From Apostichopus californicus (Eukaryota > Echinodermata > Holothuroidea > Aspidochirotida > Stichopodidae), in contig JAIPMN010097790.1 of assembly GCA_020650975.1 (NCBI GenBank), positions 1 to 59,386 on the forward strand: a stretch of DNA of 59,386 bases. Direction: 5' to 3'. Of the stretch, positions 50,901 through 59,386 are shown piece by piece. Numbering within the stretch: position 1 is the stretch's first letter; every line of letters starts with the position of its first letter. The position numbers and the translations under genes were made by a program. The notes beneath the pieces are model-generated. The model was not told the origin of the DNA and did no database searches. It was given only the letters and a program-made list of their open reading frames with translations.

Positions 50901-53900
50901 CGGCTTACTGTGTAGTGGCGGCTTACTATGTAGGAGCCAATTTTCAAAGCGAGCGTATCAGTCAGAAAGGAAGCGGTTAATATAAATATCGAATATTAAA
51001 GAGTTTTTAGGTTACTGAATAATACGAATTGTCTTTGATTCCTGTCTTCGTTATTCCTTATCACATAGTGTCCTTTTTAATAATGCCATAGGTATGTACA
51101 CGAAAACGGTGATGTACCTATGTTTAAACTTACGAATAATTAAATGTTTGTACAATTAGATATACTTATATCATACACTGACTTACGCCATGACTTGATG
51201 CCTTCTCCAGAAACTCTATGGTTGACCTCTGCTCTGACTCACTGTTGCTCTTAACAATATTCACGAACTTTGAACACATCTTAGTGATAGTATCGACGTC
51301 ATCAACCTAGCAATTAAATGATACACAGGAAATGAAACCAGTTATAAACTGTACATGTACTCCTACGATGAACATTGACCTTCCCGTTGGACAATTGTTG
51401 TATGAAGTTAATAAAATATAATACATTGCAATCTGTTTCAGTTTATTTTTACATTGAACACTGATATTGACCAGCACATGGATATTAATGGTTACGATCT
51501 TCAATAAAACCTTTCAAATATGTTTATACATTAGATAAATGAATGGTGGAGTGCAACAAGAAATATGAAGTATTCTAACAGTGAAGTATGCTTAATAATA
51601 TGTAAACCTAGTACATAAATGATGTGACACATCACCATCATCATTAGGTATATTATCGTGGTTTCACAATGTGTAATAGCTATGTACACTTACCGTAATC
51701 CACTGCCCAGATTGAAGATCCAAATATTTGCCATATTTTTGCCAAAAGACTGTATAGGAGAGATAGTTAGATTTATACATGTTGGAAAATGTTTAATGGT
51801 TATTTATATCTTTATGTTTACTTAAAGAAAAGCTCCAGTGACACTGAAGTCCAATATGCTATTACTGAACTTGCCTTAAAGATGCAGTATACTGTTGAAC
51901 AATCTAGCTTCAATCAAAATAGTCAACAGATGCGGCAACCATGACATCAATGCGTCACACACACAAAAAAAGAAGAAAACGAATTCATCATCTTGTTATT
52001 TAATTTTTTTAATAGACAGCGATCATCGGACCAGCTAGGGAGATGAGTAATCTCCTGATATAATATGGAAATGTTATTATTTGACTGAATTTTAAATCTT
52101 TTGTCATTAAGTTTGAAAATGTCTGCATTTATCATCATTCTGTATCAAGATATTGTCACAACATTACAGTTGATTTTGTTTTAGTTGTTTTTATAGTAAC
52201 GTACCACCAAAGCCTAAAGGAACCTAACGAGAACATTATAACTATAGTTATTATTATTAAAGAATGACCATAATTTATTATATTATTATTTAATATTGGT
52301 TTAGCATAATAACCACAAACGGAAAAATTATGACATGTTAATTGAACTGACAAATAATTTTGTTTTGTGCACAAGTCCCTACGGGTAAAAAAATACTGCA
52401 TTGTCGGATATAATTCACAAATCGCCTCATAAATCGCCAGAAATGTTGCAACTGTATGTTGTTTCATGTGTGACTTTGAAAATACCATGTTAGAGACGAA
52501 TGTGTCCAGTAAATCAAAAATAGGCTCCTTGAATAAGTATTTTCTGCCCTACATAAGCTAGGCTATGGAGTCGCATTGAACTGGTTAGGCCTCTTTAACG
52601 GATATTGCTGTACTTTATGCCTAGGCTAATGTGCATGAAGTTTGATGTTTAAAGCAGCACACCGACCAAAACAAATACATTTTATTATCAATACCCAGTA
52701 TATTTATTAACAGTTAAATTACGACAATCGGGTTAGGTTTAACTTAAGTGTATGCATTTTGAATATTCATACGTTAGCCTTACTATTTATACATACATGT
52801 TAAACATTATACCTACAGTGTAATGCATACCAAATGAGGCTATAGGGTCACTCACTCATAAGCCTAACGCAAGGATTTTACTGTGCTCAAATTACTCTCT
52901 TCTATTTGACGCCGCTTTATAACCTTAATATAAAGATTCACCTTATTGTTACACAGCTATCGGCTTGAGCCCTAAATATACATCATCTAACTGTCCAATC
53001 GTATTTGTTGTTTTACAGTGTTTGTATTTCAAGGTGAAAATGATTGGTACCAACACAAATAGTAAATTAATATACTTTATATCATATTCCATAACAGATG
53101 AGTGAAGTCACATCATAGCATCTCCATGGACATGATGTTGAAGTCACTCATCATTGTTTGGTCTAGATACCAGTTTACCATAATATAAATACATGTGATA
53201 CTATTGCAACAGACATTAGTGTAGTAAGTAGGTTCTGTTTCTACCCTAATTAAATGAGCTTTCAAATGTTATATGAACATCTGGTGAGATAAGGGCTGAT
53301 TGATTGGTAGCCCCATGGCAAGAATATCTGTTTGATGTGATTGTGTGAATCTTTATAACTGCAAATAAATATTGTAATATTGTCAGAGTAAGTTAACGCA
53401 ATAATAGGTTCGACGTTACGAATATTTTCACCACTTTGAAATGTTAATCACTAAGGCCAAACATGTATAATTCAACAATTGTAATAAATTGGTACTGGAA
53501 CAAAAACCTTTCACCCTCCCTAATTTGAGGTAAATTTTATATATTTGTTGTCATAGTCCTACACAATTAGGATATATTCCCCTCCAGTTTTAATGTATTG
53601 ACATGCCCTAATAATCAAGTTCGTGTGTAAGTTATTCTCATGTGAGTTGGTTTAATATTGAGTCAAACAAATTATGCATCCTATGAATGTAGGGTGATGT
53701 AAGTTGAGCTTTGTCATGCAACAAACTGTAACTTTTTACATTCATGCAACTAGAAGAAGGTAGACTATATGTCTCATAGATGCAATCTTGCTATGGTTAC
53801 AATTTAGGTGGGATAAACTAAGAAAAGAATTGTGTTTCTATTATGTTTGCTTCTAACCCTGTTAAAATTGCTGAATTCCACTGACTCTGAGCTTATACAC

Positions 53901-56900
53901 TAAAGGCAGGGGCAGCATGTTGAACTAATTATGTATATAAGCTACAGTACTTATATCTTTCATAAAATTACAGATTTGCTCAGTTGCTTATTCATGTTAT
54001 GGCACTTTTTCTTGGTAGTCCCATTAAGGCTTTTTTTTATGAAAATTAAGGCTGTTTATTTAGGGAGAATATATAATATTATAGCCGACTTTCCCGTAAA
54101 GTACGGCGACGAGTAAACGCTTCGTCTTTGTTTCGGCCGTACAAACAAAGCGCATGCTTTTTTTCATGTAATTCGCTCGTTCAGAACTCAACAATACACT
54201 GTGTCAGCTTCTTCCCTTCATTTGGTCAAATCAGGTAATATTATGTTGTGTCTCGGGTGTAATAAACAACCTTACCAGAATGTATAGAAAAGCATAATCA
54301 AAACTGTTTTCGGTTTCATTGATTGATTAATTATAGCTCCTGGTATCGATAAGACACCTACAGTATACAATCAATACTTATATCATGAATGTCTAACGAT
54401 AATGTTAAAGTATTAGTGGTAGCTGGTAGATGGCTTTGATGACATTACTGGTACATATAACTTACAGAGCATATAACGCACACAATGAAGTGAAAGTTAT
54501 TTCTTGACTGATTATTTGGTAGAAACAGTCCAACTCGGAAATCTTGCTTTCCAAATCCACATCCCATTAACATATTATAGATATCGGTTATCTCGTAATT
54601 ACCTTTAAAATTCGATGTCTTTAAACTGATTGGAATATAATTTGGATGGACTGTTTCTGGTAGTGGACAGTTGCGAAACCTGAAAGGAAATGGACAAATG
54701 TCTAGTTAATTTTCCTTTCAGAGTGATTTAATTTTCGTGAAATCAATCATTTTCCTACAGCAAAGTTAAACCTGTTTCCCGGCGATATGTTCAGTAAGTG
54801 TTTTGAGTGAATGTGAACGGAGCCGGGTGGGGACAGAATTGCTTCCATAATCCAGCCTGTTTAATTATAGCAACGCCGTGCGATTGTGCCATCCATGTAT
54901 AAGGTCAAATATCTCTATAACAATAATGTATACATTTCATGTATCTAACATTTTAGAAATACCTACCAGACTTCACGTAAATTATGTGATTGTTCTGCAA
55001 AGAGTAATAAACCTATAACATCTTCCTCTGTTAATTCTCTTCCTTCCTCTGTATGTAATTCTATTTTGACTACTGTAGAATGATTGCTTAAAGAAAGACC
55101 AGAACGGAGGACGATGTTATCTTTATCAGCTTTGCTGAAAGAATAAAGCAGGTAGAGCTCAAAAATCGGGATCTGCGGGAAGAACAAAAGAAAGATGAAT
55201 CATTTGTACATGAGATTAATAGAAGCGAGATGACATGACGATATATGTATAAAATAACACTGACGTTATTGTTTCTCAGATTAATTATATCTTCATTTGC
55301 ATTTACGATTACTCATATTAGTAAGATTTTATCAAGATTCTATCCTTGCCAATACGTTTTTTATCAAGCGAAAGGATTTGTTTATCGTTTCCTTCTTTTT
55401 TATAAAAAAGGGGCCAAAATCCACTTGAGACTGTCACCCATATTTTTGGGTGCATAATAAACAAATGTCGGATCTGAAAAAAGGAGAAAACCCTGTCATC
55501 TTCAGTTGCATATCACTGTTGCCATTATTGGTAGAAAAAGTCGGTAAATATCAAAGTATAAATGGGATCGTAGATGGGTCGGATTAATGACAGCCAATCA
55601 CAGCTAGATAACTTTATATGTTTACAGTTTTAACATACACTACCATTTAACGAGAAATGTCGAAAGTAAAATACAATGCATTTTCCATTCTAGAACATTT
55701 TTCAACTCTCTTTAAAGTGGACTATAAAAAATATCTAGACACGCCCATTAGTGTCGCTATCACTTCGAGGGAAGCAGCAATAAATAGTGCAATGTATAAA
55801 TAAAGTCTTACTTACATCACATTTAGATGCAATATCCAACAGCTGAATAGATGATCTTTGAAGCAGCTTGCTGGCGCTATTGGAGAGATAAAACACCTTC
55901 GAGCAGATCTCTCTGACACTTTTCTTGATGCCATCATCTATCTCTCCAGCTTGTTCCAGGATGCAGAGTATGGCAAACTTATCACAGTCTTTCCTTCCCT
56001 TCAAGTATTCTATTATCTTGCTCCCAACTTTAGCGTCAATCCCACAGCTGAATCGATACAGGTATTGAAGATCAAATGGATCTATTTTATCAAGAATTTT
56101 CTTCACCTCAGTTATATTTGTAGCAGCAGCAACTTTAATTACCAATGCAAAAGATGCATAATATTCACAGAAGAGCTTGTGATAGAACCTTGATTCGGTC
56201 TTTGACCGTATGTGTTTAGCTGTCATTTCATGTGTGACGTCAGATACTTCTTCCTCTACCAAGATACCAACTAAAATATAGTGATCATAAAATCCTTGAC
56301 CTAGTCGTTCACCGAGTTCGTCCCTACCCCATGAAAGTTGTTGATTTTCGTTACTGAGGCCCTCAAACGCTACATTACTCAGTTCAGTATGCTCAATTTC
56401 ATACTCACTCATGTGCTTCTTTGTATTCTGATCCAGGGATTTCTTTCTCATGTGATCATGGAAACATTTGAGCATGTGGCGAAAGAATTCTGTAACCGAT
56501 TTGAATGTTTGAATATATTCCTTTTCGTGAGTCACGTGAGCAAACATAACAAAAAAGATAGGAACCTGGCATAAGTCGTCAAGTATCGGGTTAGCTTTCA
56601 AAGCGCCCTTAATTTCCTCAACAATCTCTTCGTCATCTCCAGCAATAGCCTTACGAATGTACTGATCACGTGCTTTCTCGTCAAATCCAACTAATCTCAC
56701 TCGCTTAGTATTATATCTGTCATAGTCCTTTGGAAGATATCTGGTTGTTATATATGCGTCAAAATCCTCAAACAGATCATTTTTAATAATTCGGTCTACG
56801 TCACTTCCTGTACGTTTGTCCTTATCAGGATACTCGTCATACCCGTCCAAAAGTACCTCAACAGAAGAACAGCTTTCAATGATATTTTTAATATCACTGG

Positions 56901-58240
56901 ATTTGATTCGCGGTTCGTCTGGTACCAAGAACAGTTTGATTGCTTTGTAGATAGATTTGATATTTCCAAGCTGTCTTAACCGGAGAAGAATCAGAATTTC
57001 TACGTCTTTCACATGTGAACTTTCTACACCGTTGCACCAATCATATGCAAGCTGTAGGGTTACAGTTGACTTCCCATAGCCGGCCTCTGCTTCTATGATA
57101 CGACGCGTGGATTTAATTCGGGAGTCTGTGAAGATATCTCTGTAAGAATTCACTCGTACCCATTCACCTTTATCTGCTGTTCCTCTAACAGAATAGAACT
57201 CTGTACCTCCTTCTACAAATACCTTATCTACACAATATAGTCTCTCCTTAATGTACGGTATTGGTTGGATAGCGTCGTATTGTGTTGTATATCGCCTTTT
57301 CAAGGCATTTACTAAAATATTCTTTTTGTCTGTGAAGAAATATAAAAGTCGAATTTACGGAGGAAACCTATTTCTAATGACGTAATGCATGTACATGCTT
57401 GCAGAAATAAATATACAAATAAGACATGTGTTAAAGTTCTGAGGTTTGATCCTAATCCTAAGGCGAGCCTATCATTAAGGTGGAAAACGTAACTCTCTCT
57501 ATAGAAGATGGAACCAGATATGAAACTGCCTGCTTACCAGAGGGTTGGCAAGTAACAAAATACAACTCTGCCTGTAATTAAATAATGCCTGTGTAGGTAA
57601 CATTGAGGTTTACGATCAATGCGAACTTCGAAATATTTTGGAGGTTTTATAGTTGTTGACTTTATACTAAACTAATAGTTCAGTAAAAACGAGAAATTAA
57701 TTTTATCATTCATAAGAAGAAATTTTAATGTCCACTTTGAAATTGTATTTCAATTCTGATTTATTTTCTAGTTTATTGTTTGAGGAGTCCCTATCAAGGG
57801 TTATCCAATATATTGCTGTTTATATATGAATGAAAGTTCCTATATTGTGGAAGTATTTAAGAAACAAGGCTGAATAAAAAAATTCGATCGCATAACAATA
57901 ATTTATAACAAAGAAATTACAATAATTCTCACATACTTGAGCATAAAAAGGGAATTTAAATGTAACAGTTATAAAAAAAAAAAAACTAATCCTTTGGCAG
58001 AACATGGACATTAGAGTCCAACAATACATGAAACAAACCTTGCTCACCTGTAACTGTTGACGTCACATTTTCAGTCCTACCAACAAACGTGGGTCTTTCA
58101 GTTGACTGCGATGACGTCACAGAAGCTTCAGCAGCTTGAGCAGATGATGATAGTGACGGTTCTACATCTTCACTTGCTTGTTCATCCGATGAATTCGCAT
58201 ATAATTTTTCAAGCTTTGACCAAAGGTTTCCCATTCTCAT
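32879..58240 (-). CDS. NLR-like NACHT protein, gene 2 (12 exons, 880 aa)
   Basis: Coding exons, 5' to 3' on the minus strand: 58,240-58,039; 57,329-55,816; 55,172-54,967; 54,679-54,603; 51,749-51,694; 51,306-51,187; 49,185-48,980; 47,773-47,697; 37,196-37,129; 34,425-34,381; 33,150-33,125; 32,924-32,879. They sum to 2,643 nt with all phases joining and no internal stop. Domain order is as in gene 1: Ser/acidic N-terminus, NACHT, D-A-B-C units twice, basic tail. By eye about nine in ten NACHT-exon residues are identical to gene 1, with changes spread through the domain. The gene stays open despite an 8.46-kb transposon in the exon 8-9 intron. The innate-receptor role is inferred from the family. 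Confidence 0.85.
33125..33150 (-). CDS. NLR gene 2, exon 11 (26-nt microexon)
   Basis: Acceptor 'cttatttcag' and donor 'GTAGGC', both as in gene 1. Reads VQIFRQTF plus two bases, phase 0 to 2. Confidence 0.5.
34381..34425 (-). CDS. NLR gene 2, exon 10 (45 nt)
   Basis: Acceptor 'ctatttacag' and donor 'GTAAGT'. Phase 0 to 0, reading HQNGVPLTDSGYKRE. One codon longer than in gene 1; the length change is a multiple of three, as expected for coding sequence. Confidence 0.68.
35680..37030. repeat. Block private to gene 2 (about 1.35 kb), unclassified
   Basis: Gene 1 passes directly from the 'accttgtaat' segment (5,472) to the exon 9 region, while gene 2 has about 1.35 kb between the same landmarks. 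The interval 36,770-36,905 is pyrimidine-rich and ends 'gagaaataaatttgaattcg', resembling a retroelement 3' end. No coding frame is recognised. Confidence 0.4.
37129..37196 (-). CDS. NLR gene 2, exon 9 (module C2)
   Basis: Acceptor 'ctttgtttgtag' and donor 'GTGAGT'. 68 nt, phase 1 to 0, reading VDWFPRGYGQSDYILDFLTG and then AWL. In gene 2 this exon is separated from exon 8 by 10.5 kb, mostly transposon. Confidence 0.8.
37363..38130 (-). repeat. SINE relic, copy 2 (deleted and interrupted)
   Basis: 37,363-37,415 keeps 'acagacgtaagtccgtacta' of the tRNA-like head seen at 5,887-5,954 but lacks part of it. The body resumes at 37,975-38,130 after about 560 bp of sequence not found in copy 1. Confidence 0.4.
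38440..39120. repeat. Block private to gene 2 (about 0.7 kb), unclassified
   Basis: Lies between segments that are contiguous in gene 1 (near 6,330-6,390). No coding frame, terminal repeat or target duplication could be recognised. Confidence 0.3.
40261..42535 (+). pseudogene. EnSpm-like transposase, degraded
   Basis: Pieces in order: 40,261-40,812 (183 codons, acidic start, then NLVEFYIKLKSKFLISSSTI); 40,983-41,246 (LYYDSFEVCNPLGSSRKHHK, LLCKEKDFKHFGQ); 41,247 to about 41,580 (ALCFIDGDNLVSHCIGGFVE, NVQGVKFNSLSSMNW); about 41,640-41,840 (EKWFTYSDLNGRISQFKYLG, KLGGQAMQNWCLVRLLPVL); 41,845-42,096 (ELVCAPQISQAQIAIL, LEHHFLRHYPGLILQHNPLI, WTMRFESKHSYFKKC); and 42,107-42,535 (C-terminal part, ending LLDFYPLPALEE). 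This is a protein type I know as a repeated, transposon-encoded family in fish and invertebrate genomes. The 'YD.FEV.NPLGS' and 'GDNL.SH' segments are its conserved core. TAG at about 40,810, TAA at 41,244, further stops and several frameshifts make it non-functional. Confidence 0.75.
42723..47100 (+). pseudogene. Possible further transposon exons
   Basis: Three intervals have good splice sites and join in phase: 42,723-42,804 (acceptor 'aatatttcag', donor 'GTAAGT'; ends DSTPVLIYC), 44,554-44,603 (acceptor 'tttatcctag', donor 'GTAAGC'; GDILLAERYLQAIDGQV) and from 46,957 (acceptor 'ttactttcag'). In the third, one frame gives INPDRGHKAQAAKSRRHYIN and a stop near 47,100, but it is not the frame delivered by simple joining. 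No family is recognised. These could be a second transposon gene or chance. Confidence 0.25.
42980..46650. repeat. Diverged AGGTCA-rich repeats inside the transposon
   Basis: The phrase 'gaggtcaaaggtcat' / 'gaggtcaacaggggtcaaa' recurs near 42,990, 43,750, 45,645, 45,790, 46,065, 46,200, 46,340 and 46,470. The last group is spaced about 130-145 bp, each unit followed by a variant of 'aacctTgtaaa' and 'ttggtgagtacatgat'. They are diverged tandem units of the element's internal spacer. A (GT)n/(GC)n run lies at 45,513-45,533. Confidence 0.6.
47368..47658. repeat. Long imperfect palindrome at the right end of the transposon
   Basis: 'agactggcagcaatt' near 47,405 and its complement near 47,605-47,620, together with 'aaatgcctgtta' / 'taacaggcattt' and 'acagtaaaaaacag' / 'tattttttacagtg', form an inverted repeat of about 290 bp. 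It looks like a nested MITE of the same CACTG family, or a doubled terminus. Confidence 0.6.
47697..47773 (-). CDS. NLR gene 2, exon 8 (module B2)
   Basis: Acceptor 'atcatttag' and donor 'GTATCA'. 77 nt, phase 2 to 1, reading FYHCLLPESIPIGSTPSVWL and then SNDVT. The transposon ends 38 bp downstream of the exon, and the donor is intact. Confidence 0.85.
48980..49185 (-). CDS. NLR gene 2, exon 7 (module A2)
   Basis: Acceptor 'tccatcag' and donor 'GTAAGT'. 206 nt, phase 0 to 2. IPIDSLTLSESFSQVDEGD, LRSGIRLPGLSSVRRM, TEGGREMSQQEIV and MYVQQSHQLRRL. Confidence 0.9.
51187..51306 (-). CDS. NLR gene 2, exon 6 (module D1)
   Basis: Acceptor 'aattgctag' and donor 'GTAAGT'. 120 nt, phase 0 to 0, reading VDDVDTITKMCSKFVNIVKS and then EQRSTIEFLEKASSHG. 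Confidence 0.85.
51694..51749 (-). CDS. NLR gene 2, exon 5 (module C1)
   Basis: Acceptor 'tcctatacag' and donor 'GTAAGT'. 56 nt, phase 1 to 0, reading VFWQKYGKYLDLQSGQWIT. This is the clearest form of the 'LDLxSGxW' motif in the window. Confidence 0.85.
52434..53503. repeat. Block private to gene 2 (about 1.07 kb), unclassified
   Basis: Gene 1 runs directly from 'cataaatcg' (13,141-13,149) to 'aaaaccttt...cct' (13,153), while gene 2 has about 1 kb between the same segments (52,430; 53,504). No coding frame or terminal repeat is seen. Confidence 0.45.
54603..54679 (-). CDS. NLR gene 2, exon 4 (module B1)
   Basis: Acceptor 'atttcctttcag' and donor 'GTAATT'. 77 nt, phase 2 to 1, reading (W)FRNCPLPETVHPNYIPISL and then KTSNFK. 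Confidence 0.85.
54967..55172 (-). CDS. NLR gene 2, exon 3 (module A1)
   Basis: Acceptor 'ttcccgcag' and donor 'GTAGGT'. 206 nt, phase 0 to 2. IPIFELYLLYSFSKADKDN, LRSGLSLSNHSTVVKIEL, TEEGRELTEEDVIGLL and FAEQSHNLREV. Confidence 0.9.
55816..57329 (-). CDS. NLR gene 2, exon 2 (NACHT NTPase)
   Basis: Acceptor 'atttcttcacag' and donor 'GTAAGT'. 1,514 nt, phase 1 to 0. Walker A is EAEAGYGKST (about 147-156), with Ala at the first P-loop Gly as in gene 1. Walker B is LLDGYDEYPD (about 227-236), then ITTRYLP, VRLVGF and RFYHKLFCEYYASFAL. It ends in the D-type module QRSSIQLLDIASKCD. Two codons shorter than in gene 1: one lost at ADKGEW, one at HEMTAKHIR. Confidence 0.95.
58039..58240 (-). CDS. NLR gene 2, exon 1 (coding start)
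   Basis: ATG at 58,240-58,238 (MRMGNLWSKLEKLYANSSDE), then acidic and Ser-rich (DVEPSLSSSAQAAEAS) and VTSSQSTERPTF. Donor 'GTTTGT', phase 1 out. A second, stronger-looking donor 'GTGAGC' nine bases earlier (exon end 58,048) keeps the same phase and would drop three residues. An in-frame TGA upstream supports the start. The acceptor 'cctttcacacag' puts the exon's 5' end at 58,257. Confidence 0.8.
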
Positions 58241-58250
58241 GAAATGTCAT
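58209..58250 (-). promoter_or_regulatory. Conserved overlapping uORF, gene 2
   Basis: Out-of-frame ATG 10 nt upstream of the main ATG, reading MTFHENGKPLVKA and then TGA. Same length and placement as in gene 1. Confidence 0.45.
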
Positions 58251-58310
58251 CACCGAACTGTGTGAAAGGATACATTTGTGTTACCGTATAGATTATCCGT
58301 CAGAAACCTT

Positions 58311-59386
58311 GATTGAATTGTTCTATTTTATTCGGGTTTTTTTTTGCACAGCTCGATCCCCTATCACAAACAAACATGTACAGTTTGGCAAGCGGAGAAT
58401 TTAATCTGCACATTACGTAATTTGTTAATAACGGGAACGTTTTGTTTCGGCGTCAACTCGATTTCTAGGTGCTATTAACTAACCTGATTTTAGATAATGC
58501 GCAATTTTCTTAATGTAACCAAGCGATGCTTAAGAACAAATGTCTAACACTACGGGAAATACAAGTGGTACTATATATGCTCAACAGCAAAAACCTTAAC
58601 CGTCCGTATGAAGCTAATACTCGACCACTGAGTATACTTGTAATATACCTACTATCAATAAATGGGATTTATGTTATCAGACCACTAGAACTTTTATCTG
58701 ATTTATATGAATCTTTGTTTACACAAGAGATACCTGCGGACTGACATGATAGGATAAGGTTAACTTTCGGAATTTCAGTGAATATACCAATTTCGTCACT
58801 GTTGTATTGCGGAGGGGCAGGGTGGAGATTTATGAATTATTGCTTTCGAATGAAGACGTTTCGTTGCTCTTCTGGTCATTGTTCTCAAAAACCACAACAT
58901 TGACCACATGAAAGACACAAGCTTAGCAGGACCTATAAGATTAGCGAAAAGTTGCAACCCAAGGGAGTGTTTTCAATGCGAAGTTTATATCTTCTGTGAA
59001 TGTTTTCTTTGAATCATTGTCAGATGAAGGTATTCACTGGTCATGGTTTGTGTATACAAAGTTGTTGAAAACATTGGATCATTTATACACATAAAAAGGA
59101 AGACATTACTGTCTAGTTGAATATGGTACTACTCTCTGACCCCAGCAATATAAATGTTTTGTTTTTTGGGTCAATTACACTACTCTTTTGCAAAATGAAG
59201 TTTATCGTACATTTCTAAACATTTGCTATTATTAGTTGATATTGTGTGCAATTAATGTTGACAAAATAGAATAAACAAGGGTCATGTGAGGTCAACTTAA
59301 CTTATGTATCAAAGAATACGTTTGAGTGATATCGCGATATGTATTGTATCATGCTATTGTATCTAGTTCAATCAAATAAATCAAAA
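58311..59386. other. 5' flank of NLR gene 2, no gene seen
   Basis: Homology with copy 1 has ended. An untranslated first exon and promoter of gene 2 should lie here or beyond the window edge, but I could not locate them. The open frame at 58,526-58,744 has no recognisable relatives. Confidence 0.4.

Larger units (their letters stand above)
31984..58310. repeat. Segmental duplication, copy 2 (holds NLR gene 2)
   Basis: Direct repeat of the copy at 1-19,400, longer because of private insertions: the 8.46-kb transposon at 39,201-47,658 and blocks near 35,680-37,030, 37,417-37,980, 38,440-39,120 and 52,434-53,503. All 12 coding exons are conserved in order and strand. Homology ends at about 58,310, just 5' of exon 1. 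Confidence 0.9.

Noticed and set aside
1-59386. CRISPR arrays, operons, rRNA genes
   Set aside because: No regularly spaced short repeats, no clustered same-strand bacterial-type genes and no rRNA-like sequence; the window is eukaryotic.

Overview
The window is AT-rich animal DNA: small exons with GT-AG introns, no bacterial gene layout, and relics of LINEs, Penelope-like elements, a tRNA-derived SINE and a CACTG-ended DNA transposon. The NLR type (NACHT followed by short helical/LRR-like modules ending in a 'LDLxSGxW' motif) suggests a marine invertebrate deuterostome, most likely an echinoderm such as a sea cucumber. That placement is inference from protein style, not a database match.

The main content is two complete minus-strand NLR-like genes in direct tandem. 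Gene 1 covers 1,062-19,333 and gene 2 covers 32,879-58,240. They belong to two copies of one segmental duplication with a period of about 32 kb: copy 1 runs from the window start to about 19,400, and copy 2 from about 31,984 to about 58,310. I rebuilt both by splice sites and reading-frame phase. Each has 12 coding exons. Exon lengths match between genes in 10 of 12 cases and differ by whole codons in the other two. Every phase joins, and the totals are 2,637 nt (878 aa plus stop) and 2,643 nt (880 aa plus stop). Exon 1 is a Ser/acidic N-terminus and exon 2 carries the whole NACHT ATPase. Exons 3-9 encode a repeated unit spread over four exon types, called here A (206 nt), B (77), C (56 or 68) and D (120), in the order D0-A1-B1-C1-D1-A2-B2-C2, where D0 is the end of exon 2. 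Exons 10-12 encode a short basic tail. NLRs of this kind are taken to be cytoplasmic innate immune receptors; ligands cannot be read from sequence.

Transposable elements mark the time since duplication. Gene 1 carries a Penelope-like fragment with 231-bp inverted ends and a 12-bp target duplication (8,527-9,704), LINE and SAP-domain remnants (about 9,950-11,260) and a block of about 950 bp (15,409-16,358). Gene 2 carries an 8.46-kb EnSpm/CACTA-like transposon (39,201-47,658), only 38 bp inside an intron, and several other private blocks. For the Penelope-like and EnSpm insertions the other copy keeps a readable empty site. A degraded tRNA-type SINE is shared by both copies and so is older.

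The 12.5-kb spacer (19,400-31,984) holds an antisense LINE reverse-transcriptase relic and one isolated plus-strand exon resembling the catalytic loop of a degenerate tyrosine kinase. The rest shows no gene I can support.
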